DNA of 38,180 bases from the NCBI GenBank assembly GCA_024405515.1, contig JAKSOR010000010.1:1-38180 (forward strand), written 5' to 3'. Of the stretch, positions 14,409-22,151 are shown piece by piece. This DNA comes from Clostridia bacterium. Its GTDB lineage: Bacteria > Bacillota > Clostridia > Christensenellales > CAG-917. A program made the position numbers and the translations under genes. The stretch's first letter is position 1. Every line of letters starts with the position of its first letter. Under the pieces are notes generated by a model. That model made no database searches, was not told where the DNA came from, and saw nothing but the letters and a program-made list of their open reading frames with translations.

Positions 14409-16283
14409 ATGAGAGATACTTACATTGAAAACAAAGATCTTGATAAGGCTCTTGGTGAATATCTTGAGTATGTTTGTCCTATGCCATCGGAGAAAATTTC
14501 GGCTACTGATTCGGTAGGAAGAATAACATCCGAAGCCATATATGCAAATGTATGTGACCCGGTATATAATGCTTCTGCCATGGACGGAATAGCAGTTAAT
14601 TCCGAGACTACATTATCCGCCTCAGAACTTACTCCTCTTACTCTTAATGAGGGTGAGTATGAGTACGTCAATACAGGTGGTGCCATCAATCCTCCGTTTG
14701 ACAGTGTAATCATGATTGAGGATGTAATCAAGAACGGAGAAAGCATTTCAATCGTTTCTCCTTCAAGACCTTGGCAGCATATAAGATGTATCGGCGAAAC
14801 TGTTGTCGCTACAGAAATGGTAATTCCGTCAGGAAGAAAGATACGAGCAATAGATCTTGGTGCCATTCTTGCATCAGGTAACCCTGAAGTCCGTGTATTC
14901 AAAAAACCTAGGGTAATGATTATCCCGACGGGGAATGAGATGGTTGAAAAAGTTGAGGACCTAAAAAAAGGTGCTCTTATGGAAAGTAACTCGAGAGTTT
15001 TTGCTGCAATGGTAGAAGAATTCGGCGGAATCCCTTTCAGACATGAAATCGTTAAAGATGATGAAGTTCTTCTTGAAGATGCGTTAAAGGAAGCTGCTGA
15101 AAACTATGATGCAGTAATAATTAATGCAGGTTCTTCTGCCGGTACTAAAGATTTTACAAGCAGAATCATAGCAAAACTCGGGAATGTAATTACTCACGGA
15201 CTTGCCATTAAACCAGGAAAACCTACAATACTTGGTACCATAAATAATAAGCAGGTTATCGGTGTTCCTGGATATCCGGTATCTGCATATATTGTCATGG
15301 AAAAGGTAGTCAGGGAAGTTATCTCCAAAATGACCGGAATAAATGCGCCGTCAAGAATGACAGCCGAAGCAGTACTTACCAAAAGAGTTGTTTCCTCATT
15401 TAAAAATGAGGAATATATAAGAGTTGCAATGGGATTTGTCAATGGAAAGCTCATGGCTACACCTTTGTCGAGAGGTGCTGCACAGACTATGAGTATGGTA
15501 AAGGCTGACGGAATAGTAACCCTGGACAGATATACGGAAGGAATTGAGGCAGGGGAAACAGTTCAGGTTGAACTTTACAGATCTCTTGACGAAATAAAGA
15601 AAAATCTGGTCATTGTCGGCAGCCATGATGTGGTAATCGATGTGATCAGCGATAAAATGCCTGTATCTTCAGCTCATGTCGGAAGTATGGGCGGAATTCT
15701 TGCACTTAAATCCGGTTCATGCCACGTTGCACCGATTCATCTTCTTGATGAGGAAACCGGTATTTACAACGTAAAATATGTCAGGGAATTCTTCACTGAA
15801 AAAATGGCACTTATCAAGGGTCTTGGCAGAACTCAGGGGATAGCTGTCCCTAAGGGTAATCCTAAGAATATAGATTCCGTTAAACAGCTTAAAGGCGGTA
15901 AAGTATCATTTGCAAACAGACAGAATGGTGCCGGAACAAGAATCCTTTTTGATTTTCTTCTGAAAAAGGCAGATATCAGTCCTGAGGAAGTTGTCGGGTA
16001 TGATAAAGAATATACTACGCATCTTGCTGTTGCTTCTGCTGTTAAAAACGGTGCGGCGGACTGTGGAATGCTTGTAAGTTCTGCTGCTTCCATTCTTGAC
16101 CTTGATTTTATCAAGGTAGGAGAAGAAAGTTATGACTTCTTGGTTAAAGCAGACATGCTTGTGGATGACAGAATAAAGAAATTCATTGAAGTTCTTAAAA
16201 GCAGTGACTTTAAAAAACAGGTCGAAAAAATCGGCGGATATACATTTAACGGAATCGGTGAGGTAACAATAATCAATGACTGA
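14409..16283 (+). CDS. MoeA fused to a C-terminal periplasmic-binding-like domain
   Basis: Residues 1 to about 390 form a second complete MoeA: NASAMDGIAVNS, YVNTGGAINPPFDSVIMIEDV, IIPTGNEMVE, NAGSSAGTKDFTSR, GLAIKPGKPTILG and GVPGYPVSAY. From about residue 397 a PBP-like module follows (IVGSHDVVIDVI, MGGILALKSGSCHVAPIHLLD, VSFANRQNGAGTRILFDFLL, HLAVASAVKNGAADCGM). No signal peptide is present, so the binding domain acts in the cytoplasm. This architecture is known in cofactor operons of anaerobes, and the domain probably binds an oxyanion or a pterin-related ligand. Start: ATG ten bases after moeA; the ribosome site is weak. Total 624 residues. Confidence 0.93.
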   Translation: MRDTYIENKDLDKALGEYLEYVCPMPSEKISATDSVGRITSEAIYANVCDPVYNASAMDGIAVNSETTLSASELTPLTLNEGEYEYVNTGGAINPPFDSVIMIEDVIKNGESISIVSPSRPWQHIRCIGETVVATEMVIPSGRKIRAIDLGAILASGNPEVRVFKKPRVMIIPTGNEMVEKVEDLKKGALMESNSRVFAAMVEEFGGIPFRHEIVKDDEVLLEDALKEAAENYDAVIINAGSSAGTKDFTSRIIAKLGNVITHGLAIKPGKPTILGTINNKQVIGVPGYPVSAYIVMEKVVREVISKMTGINAPSRMTAEAVLTKRVVSSFKNEEYIRVAMGFVNGKLMATPLSRGAAQTMSMVKADGIVTLDRYTEGIEAGETVQVELYRSLDEIKKNLVIVGSHDVVIDVISDKMPVSSAHVGSMGGILALKSGSCHVAPIHLLDEETGIYNVKYVREFFTEKMALIKGLGRTQGIAVPKGNPKNIDSVKQLKGGKVSFANRQNGAGTRILFDFLLKKADISPEEVVGYDKEYTTHLAVASAVKNGAADCGMLVSSAASILDLDFIKVGEESYDFLVKADMLVDDRIKKFIEVLKSSDFKKQVEKIGGYTFNGIGEVTIIND

Positions 16284-17226
16284 TAATTTTACCAGGGAAA
16301 TCAATTATGCAAGAATTTCTCTGACGGATAAATGTAATTTCCGTTGCCTTTACTGTATGCCTGAGTGCGGGATTGAGAAAAAACAGCACAGCGATATTGT
16401 GTCTCTGGATAATATCTTTGATATTATTAAAGCCCTGAGTGAACTCGGCATAAAAAAAGTTCGTTTCACAGGCGGTGAGCCTCTTGTGAGAAACGGGGCA
16501 GTAGATCTAATGAAAAAAGTCAGGGACGAAATCCCTGCAATAAAAGATATATGTATCACAACTAACGGAGTTCTTCTTCCGCAGTATGCAAAGGAACTCA
16601 GTGAAATCGGAATAAACGGACTTAATATAAGCATAGACTCATTTGATCCTGAAAAATATTCCTTTATTACAAGGGGCGGAAAACTTGATGATGCTTTAAA
16701 AGGATTTAAGTGTGCAAAAGATGCCGGAATAGAAAACATAAAAATCAATGCTGTTCTTCTTAAGGGTATAAATGATGGTTCCATAAGAGAATTTGCGGAT
16801 TTTGGTCTGAATAATAATACTGAAGTAAGATTTATTGAACTTATGCCGTTTAGTTTCGGAAACAGTTATGACAAATACGGAATTACTTCTAAAGAAGTAA
16901 TTGAAAACAACAGTCTTATTAAGACAGAGCGTGATACGTTTACCAATAATACCGAGTATTATCAGTTCAGTGACGGCGCCGAAGTCGGATTTATAAGACC
17001 GATATCAAATAAATTCTGTTCAAAATGCAACAGAATAAGAATTACTGCCGACGGGAAGATGCTTCTTTGTCTGCACAGAACCGATGAGGTTGATTTAAAA
17101 GGTTCATTCGGGAAATTCGATGAACTTAAAGGTCTTCTTTGTGAAGGTATAAAAAACAAACCTGAAGGGCACGATTTATGCGGGGGTAATCTTCAGACTC
17201 GTGCTATGAACAGGATAGGTGGTTAA
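16276..17226 (+). CDS. moaA: GTP 3',8-cyclase, radical SAM (MoaA)
   Basis: It catalyses the first step of molybdopterin synthesis, converting GTP to 3',8-cyclo-GTP. Of 316 residues, the N-terminal radical SAM cluster is at Cys20, Cys24 and Cys27 (CNFRCLYC), followed by FTGGEPLVR. The second, substrate-binding cluster uses Cys248, Cys251 and Cys265 (CSKC ... LLC). The protein ends in Gly-Gly, the tail needed for catalysis in characterised MoaA. All key features are intact. The ATG lies 8 bases inside the preceding gene, with GAGGT upstream, so it is translationally coupled. Confidence 0.97.
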   Translation: MTDNFTREINYARISLTDKCNFRCLYCMPECGIEKKQHSDIVSLDNIFDIIKALSELGIKKVRFTGGEPLVRNGAVDLMKKVRDEIPAIKDICITTNGVLLPQYAKELSEIGINGLNISIDSFDPEKYSFITRGGKLDDALKGFKCAKDAGIENIKINAVLLKGINDGSIREFADFGLNNNTEVRFIELMPFSFGNSYDKYGITSKEVIENNSLIKTERDTFTNNTEYYQFSDGAEVGFIRPISNKFCSKCNRIRITADGKMLLCLHRTDEVDLKGSFGKFDELKGLLCEGIKNKPEGHDLCGGNLQTRAMNRIGG

Positions 17227-17227
17227 T

Positions 17228-17692
17228 ATGGAACTCAGTCATGTAAATGAAAACGGAGCCTGTATGGTAGATGTTTCAGGCAAACAGAATACGGACAGAA
17301 CTGCTGTCGCACACGGACTTGTAACGACAAATTCAGCGACAATCGCCCTCCTCCTTAATGGTAAAACACCTAAGGGAGATGTACTGAATACAGCAAAAGT
17401 TGCGGGAATAATGGCCGCAAAGAAAACATCCGAACTTATTCCTATGTGTCATAATCTTCCGCTTAATGATGTTGACATTGAGTTCAAAATAAAAGAAAAT
17501 ACTATTGAGATAGTATCTACGGCTAAATGCTTCGGCAAAACAGGTGTCGAGATGGAAGCATTAACAGCATGTTCAGTCGCTGCTCTGACTATTTACGATA
17601 TGCTTAAGGCTGTAGATAAAACAATGACTATCGGTGAAATATACCTTATGTCTAAAGACGGCGGCAAAAGCGGACATTTTGAAAGAGGATAA
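17228..17692 (+). CDS. moaC: Cyclic pyranopterin monophosphate synthase (MoaC)
   Basis: It converts the MoaA product to cPMP. The 154-residue protein has [16 protein letters not shown] near the N-terminus, [17 protein letters not shown] in the middle, [20 protein letters not shown], and a C-terminal SKDGGKSG that holds the active-site Lys. Length is typical (about 160). I chose the ATG at 17228, which follows AGGTGG; an in-frame GTG at 17219 lies inside moaA and inside this ribosome site. Confidence 0.97.
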   Translation: MELSHVNENGACMVDVSGKQNTDRTAVAHGLVTTNSATIALLLNGKTPKGDVLNTAKVAGIMAAKKTSELIPMCHNLPLNDVDIEFKIKENTIEIVSTAKCFGKTGVEMEALTACSVAALTIYDMLKAVDKTMTIGEIYLMSKDGGKSGHFERG

Positions 17693-17693
17693 T

Positions 17694-18140
17694 ATGGCAA
17701 AAGTTGTTGCGGTTAATATCAGTGAAAGGAAAGGAATCATCAAACATTCGGTTGATTCTGTTAAATTGATAGCAGATTACGGTATCGAGGGAGATGCACA
17801 TGCCGAACAGGGCAGCATCAGACAGCTCAGTCTTCTTGGCGTAGAAAGTGTCAAAAAAATGGAAGCGCTTGGTGTAAAAGGTCTCTGCGCAGGTAAATTC
17901 GCCGAAAATATTACTACAGAAGGAATTATTCTTTATGAGCTTCCGGTAGGTACAAAAATCAGAATCGGTTCAACAATACATGTTGTCACTCAGATTGGTA
18001 AGAAATGCCACGCAGAGGATGGCTGTGAAATTGCAAGAACTGTTGGTAAGTGCGTTATGCCTAAAGAAGGAATATTCACAAGGATACTTGTCGGCGGAAT
18101 AGTTAAGGCCGGGGATGAAATAGAAGTATTAGATAAATAA
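17694..18140 (+). CDS. MOSC domain protein
   Basis: A 148-residue stand-alone MOSC (MOCO sulfurase C-terminal) domain. It shows GIEGDAHAEQGSIRQLSLL, LCAGKFAENITTEGI, ELPVGTKIRIG, the Cys motif KKCHAEDGCEIA and KCVMPKEGIFTRIL, then GGIVKAGDEIEVL at the end. MOSC domains are thought to bind molybdopterin cofactor or handle its sulfur through a conserved Cys. In such operons the short form is often beside or fused to MogA or MoaC. The ATG follows AGAGGA two bases after the moaC stop; an upstream in-frame ATG at 17634 inside moaC has no ribosome site. Exact role unknown. Confidence 0.92.
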   Translation: MAKVVAVNISERKGIIKHSVDSVKLIADYGIEGDAHAEQGSIRQLSLLGVESVKKMEALGVKGLCAGKFAENITTEGIILYELPVGTKIRIGSTIHVVTQIGKKCHAEDGCEIARTVGKCVMPKEGIFTRILVGGIVKAGDEIEVLDK

Positions 18141-18158
18141 TATACTAATATTTATAAT
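18129..18158 (+). promoter_or_regulatory. Possible promoter of the response-regulator gene
   Basis: TTAGAT (18129-18134), 18-base spacer, TATAAT (18153-18158). The predicted start is only a few bases before the ATG at 18169. Confidence 0.35.
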
Positions 18159-18168
18159 AAGTAACATA

Positions 18169-18957
18169 ATGAGAATAATAGCAGTCGAAGATGAAAAAAC
18201 TGAACTTGTGGCTCTTGTAAAAGCCATCAGAAACATATCTCCTTCTTCAGAAGTAGATGCTTTTGATGATCCTTTGAAAGCCATAGAATTTGTTTCAAAA
18301 AAGAAAGCAGATATTGCATTCCTTGATATTAATATGCCAAATGCAGACGGTATTAAACTTGCCGAAGTATTAAAGCAGGGGAACAGAAATGTTAATATTA
18401 TTTTCATCACGGCACATAAAGAATATATGGAAGATGCTTTCAATCTTCATGCAAGCGGATATCTTATCAAACCTATAAGTGATGACAAGGTAAAAAAGGA
18501 ACTTGATGATCTGAGACATCCGGTTGAGAACGGCAAAAGGAAACCTATTTTAAGGGCTAACTGCTTTGGAAATTTTGACCTCCAGACGATGGATGGTAAG
18601 TCAGTATATTTTGAGAGACAGAAGTCAAAAGAACTCTTTGCATATCTCGTTTTCAGAAGAGGTGCGGCATGTACAATAAAGGAAATTGCAGCTGTATTAT
18701 TTGAGGACGATCCGTATGATAACAGGGTTCAGTCTTATCTTCAGAAAATAATTTCTGCTATGATGAAAAATTTAAAAGCAATCGGCGCAGAGGATGTTAT
18801 TGACAAAGGATATAACTCTTTAGGTGTTATTATCGACCTTATAGAATGTGATTATATTGAGGTATTAAATAACACAAGTAAGGCTGCTTCCTTATATAAA
18901 GGTGAATTTATGTGCCAGTATGAGTGGGCAGAAGCATTTAATGCATTCTTCATGTAA
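18169..18957 (+). CDS. Response regulator, receiver domain plus SARP/BTAD-like output domain
   Basis: Residues 1 to about 118 are a receiver domain: acidic pair Glu7/Asp8, phospho-acceptor Asp53 in AFLDINMPNADG, FITAHK switch and Lys101 in LIKPIS. From about 125 a winged-helix part (FGNFDLQTMDGKSVYFERQK, KELFAYLVFRRG, IAAVLFEDDP) is followed by helices ending in YKGEFMCQYEWAEAF. The last motif is typical of BTAD domains of SARP-like regulators. It should bind DNA or act through protein contacts when phosphorylated. No histidine kinase is next to it. No ribosome site is visible. It sits between the cofactor operon and the secretion locus and is closed by a strong terminator; its target is not known. 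Confidence 0.88.
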   Translation: MRIIAVEDEKTELVALVKAIRNISPSSEVDAFDDPLKAIEFVSKKKADIAFLDINMPNADGIKLAEVLKQGNRNVNIIFITAHKEYMEDAFNLHASGYLIKPISDDKVKKELDDLRHPVENGKRKPILRANCFGNFDLQTMDGKSVYFERQKSKELFAYLVFRRGAACTIKEIAAVLFEDDPYDNRVQSYLQKIISAMMKNLKAIGAEDVIDKGYNSLGVIIDLIECDYIEVLNNTSKAASLYKGEFMCQYEWAEAFNAFFM

Positions 18958-18969
18958 ACAGGCATTCTG

Positions 18970-18992
18970 AGCGACTAAACAGTCGCTTTTTT
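18970..18992 (+). terminator. Intrinsic terminator after the response regulator
   Basis: AGCGACT (18970-18976) pairs perfectly with AGTCGCT (18981-18987) around an AAAC loop, and six T follow (18987-18992). Confidence 0.9.
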
Positions 18993-19000
18993 ATTCCATG

Positions 19001-19065
19001 CGTGCGCTTTTGCGCGTGTATTTCAAAAAATTAACTTGCGTTTTTCTCTATCGCGGGCGTATAAT
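19001..19065 (+). promoter_or_regulatory. Promoter of the secretion-like locus with an upstream GC-rich hairpin
   Basis: TTGCGT (19036-19041), an 18-base spacer and a perfect TATAAT (19060-19065). Upstream, CGTGCGC and GCGCGTG (19001-19018) make a 7-bp dyad around TTTT, with two G-T pairs. The spacer holds GCGGGCG, and TTTGCGCG occurs at 19009-19016 and again at 19081-19088. A tandem AATTATATA (19063-19080) follows the -10. These GCG-rich sites stand out in AT-rich DNA and may be operators. Confidence 0.55.
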
Positions 19066-19096
19066 TATATAAATTATATATTTGCGCGAGGGAAAT

Positions 19097-22000
19097 ATGA
19101 AAAAAAGGAATCTGCTGATTTTAATATTGGTCTGTGTTCTGAGCCTTTTGGTGCTCAGTGCATGTAATAACGAAGAGAAGGTCAATGAAGACCCGATTAC
19201 TGGTATTGAAATCATTTCGGATACCGGGTTTGTTGAAATCGGCAATTTCTCCTTTGATAATTTTGCAGTCCTCGTAAAATATGAATCCGGAAGAACAGAA
19301 GAAGTTGAGCTTACCGAAGATATGATAAATGAAAGAGACCGTTTCAAATTCTATACTGTCGGCGATAAGGAAATAACAGTTTCTGCTTTCGGTTTTGATG
19401 TTGATTACAAGTTTACAGTTAAACAGAAACAGATGAAGGATCTCTATCTTGTCGGATTCGAATACAATGAAGAAGAAAAAATGTACAAGAAGGAAATTCC
19501 TTATACCGGAATAGATTTCAATATCGAAGTCGGCGGTGAAATTCCGTCCGGTGCTATTATTACCTATCCTAACGGTGAATCATTCACAAAGGTAGGAATT
19601 TTTGATTTTGCTGTTTATGTTTCATGCGATACTTATGATACTTACAAACTCGTCGGTTCTCTTACTATCGAAAGAGGTGAGTACGATTTAAGTGATATTA
19701 CTTTTGATGCGGCACACTATGCTTATGACGGGCAGGAAAAGTCTCTCTCAATAAGAGGGGATCTTCCGGAAGGAGTTACGGTCTCTTACGGTATTATGCC
19801 GGTTAAGGGGACTGAGTTATTACCTGGCAACTCAGCTGTGGATGCCGGTTCATATTTTGTGTATGCAAAATTCATCGGAGACTTCACAACTCATGTCGAA
19901 ATTCCTGATATGCTTAGTTCTCTCACAATTGACAAATTTGAGTATGATATCACAAATGTCGTTTTCTCCGATTCAACGTTCAAATTTGACGGAAAGCCAC
20001 ATACTCTCACGATAGAGGATGAGTCAACTCTCCCGAGAGGAGTTTATGTTGAGTACGAAAACAATACACAGGTTAATGCGGGTGAGTATCAGGCAATTGC
20101 TCATTTGTACTGTACAAATTCAACAAACTATACAGTTGCACCAGTTATTACTGCAAAACTTAAAATAAGCAAAGCTGACTATGACCTGTCCGGAGTAATT
20201 TTTGACAGTCAGACATTTATCTATGACGGTGATGAACACAAAGTCGAACTTGCAGGACAGACACTTCCTCTCGGCGTTGTTGTTACATATCAGAACAATT
20301 ACCAGAAGGATGCTGGTGACTATAATGTAATTGCTCATTTCGAGCATCAGAATTCAAACTATAACACAATTCCTGAAATGGTGGCAAAACTCAGAATACT
20401 GAAAGCTGTCATTGACCTTTCAAGATGTACACTTGATACATCAGCTGTAATTTATGACGGACACAGCCACAGACCTGTTCTTGAGGGCCCTATTCCTAAT
20501 GATGTAACAGTGAGATATGAATACAAAGACAGTGAAGGAGAGGCCTCAAGATGTATTGATTCCGGTAAATATTCTGTAGCCGTAATTTTTGAGTATGATA
20601 AGAATAACTTCGAACCGGTCGAGAATATGCATGCCACTCTCGAAATTATTGACAGAGAAATTACATACAACATGATCGGTTTTGAAACCGAAAAGACTCT
20701 CATCTATAATGGCGAAATTCAGCATAATGAACCTACTATGTACCCTGATTTTGCTGATATAACTTATGAGACAGTGCTCTCTGATGCTGTAAATCCTGAA
20801 CCGGTTGATTCAATCAATGTCGGAACATACAGGCAGACAGTGAAATTCTCTTACTACAATGGTTCCAATGATATTGTCTACAACTATCCGCAGTCTGTAT
20901 ATCTTACAATTGATAAATTCCAGTTTGACTCAGATCAGTTCAGATTCAATGATATGAAATTTGATTATGAGGGCAGACAGGTTCAAGTAGTTCCTCTTGA
21001 ATGGATTGATACGGCAAGTGTATTTGATACCATTCCTGTAACTTATACATTTAAATCTGAAGGTGGTTCGGATTTCACAAATATTGTACCAAGAAGTATC
21101 GGTTATTATACCTGCAGGGCAGTATTTGACACTGACAATGCATTATTCAATAACGGAGCAGAACTCGTTAGTTACTATGATGTTGAACTTGAAATTATCC
21201 CGGCTCACGTAACTGCTGAGGACATCCTTTCATGCTGTTTTGATAATGTATCAAATCCTGGAATGATATATGAATATACAGGTGAGGAACTTGAAGCTCA
21301 GTCAACTAAGCCGTTTGCTTCAGAAGCTGTAAGCGGTTTGTATTATGACAAGTTTACTGCCAACCTGGGAATTAATATGAATTTCAGCGGTTTTGCAAAA
21401 ATTTTCGGAACCGCTACATTCAATCAGGATATTCATATAATCACATTTGATTATGAAAAATTCGGTCATCTCGGCAAAGTTACTGTCAGGAAGTCTTTCT
21501 ACAATGGCACTGAGGCAAATGTGGACACTGTTTCATTCTATTACTACGGAGATGAAGAAGAACCACGTTTGACAGAAGAAGTGAGCGGACAGTTTAACAA
21601 TCTTTTCTTTGTCAGAGATCCTGGTGAATATTTCTACGAAATAACTCTTGAAGCAAATGATTATTCAGGTTTTGATGAGGATTTTGTTTCAGAACCGGTT
21701 TATATAAGGTTTGATATCGGTAAATATGCATACAGCGATGATTTATTCAAAGCCCAGACTTATACGTACACCGGTGAAGAGATTCCGTTCAGGTTCAGTT
21801 ATCTTATTTCTAATCAGGAAAAACTTATTTACGCTGTCAGATACAACTATACAGTAAGTGATGAGGGATATCATGTTCCGACTCCTGATATGAGTTATGA
21901 TACTCCTGTTGAAGTAGGAGAATATACAGTTGCAATCTTTATCCTTATCGATAAAGGAGGCAATGTCAATGTTGATAAAGATTCGTTTGATGCTGCAGTT

Positions 22001-22105
22001 GCTGCAGGTCCGAAACCGGAAATCGGACTTGAGAAAATAGTAAAATACAATGACAAAGACGGAGACTTTATCTACTCATTCCAGACAAAGTTGACAATAA
22101 TCTAA
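19097..22105 (+). CDS. Large repeat lipoprotein with MBG-type and Ig-like domains
   Basis: The 1002-residue protein starts MKKRNLLILI with a hydrophobic run and lipobox VLSAC, so Cys23 should be lipidated and the protein displayed on the outer face of the membrane. Residues about 35-110 resemble a group-3 bacterial Ig-like domain (LVKYESGRTEEV). Then comes a series of units of about 80 residues of MBG type, each opening with YDLS-x-x-x-F, then a YDG turn, a LPxGVxVxY strand and an AGxYxVxAxF strand. I chose the ATG at 19097 after GAGGG; the upstream TTG at 19082 is inside the leader. It is the first gene of the secretion-like cluster. A role in adhesion or as an extracellular part of the machine is inference; no enzyme motif is seen. 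Confidence 0.85.
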   Translation: MKKRNLLILILVCVLSLLVLSACNNEEKVNEDPITGIEIISDTGFVEIGNFSFDNFAVLVKYESGRTEEVELTEDMINERDRFKFYTVGDKEITVSAFGFDVDYKFTVKQKQMKDLYLVGFEYNEEEKMYKKEIPYTGIDFNIEVGGEIPSGAIITYPNGESFTKVGIFDFAVYVSCDTYDTYKLVGSLTIERGEYDLSDITFDAAHYAYDGQEKSLSIRGDLPEGVTVSYGIMPVKGTELLPGNSAVDAGSYFVYAKFIGDFTTHVEIPDMLSSLTIDKFEYDITNVVFSDSTFKFDGKPHTLTIEDESTLPRGVYVEYENNTQVNAGEYQAIAHLYCTNSTNYTVAPVITAKLKISKADYDLSGVIFDSQTFIYDGDEHKVELAGQTLPLGVVVTYQNNYQKDAGDYNVIAHFEHQNSNYNTIPEMVAKLRILKAVIDLSRCTLDTSAVIYDGHSHRPVLEGPIPNDVTVRYEYKDSEGEASRCIDSGKYSVAVIFEYDKNNFEPVENMHATLEIIDREITYNMIGFETEKTLIYNGEIQHNEPTMYPDFADITYETVLSDAVNPEPVDSINVGTYRQTVKFSYYNGSNDIVYNYPQSVYLTIDKFQFDSDQFRFNDMKFDYEGRQVQVVPLEWIDTASVFDTIPVTYTFKSEGGSDFTNIVPRSIGYYTCRAVFDTDNALFNNGAELVSYYDVELEIIPAHVTAEDILSCCFDNVSNPGMIYEYTGEELEAQSTKPFASEAVSGLYYDKFTANLGINMNFSGFAKIFGTATFNQDIHIITFDYEKFGHLGKVTVRKSFYNGTEANVDTVSFYYYGDEEEPRLTEEVSGQFNNLFFVRDPGEYFYEITLEANDYSGFDEDFVSEPVYIRFDIGKYAYSDDLFKAQTYTYTGEEIPFRFSYLISNQEKLIYAVRYNYTVSDEGYHVPTPDMSYDTPVEVGEYTVAIFILIDKGGNVNVDKDSFDAAVAAGPKPEIGLEKIVKYNDKDGDFIYSFQTKLTII
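19675..21790 (+). repeat. Tandem MBG-type protein repeats
   Basis: Repeat units open at about residues 196 (YDLSDITF), 280 (YDITNVVF), 360 (YDLSGVIF), 436 (IDLSRCTL), 519 (ITYNMIGF), 607 (FDSDQFRF) and 875 (YSDDLFKA) of the lipoprotein. The first five have a period of 76-84 residues and share the YDG/YNG turn; later ones are more divergent. Confidence 0.75.
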
Positions 22106-22151
22106 CAGAATAAATCTGCGTGTGCGGCGCAGTTGAATATACGGAGAGAAT

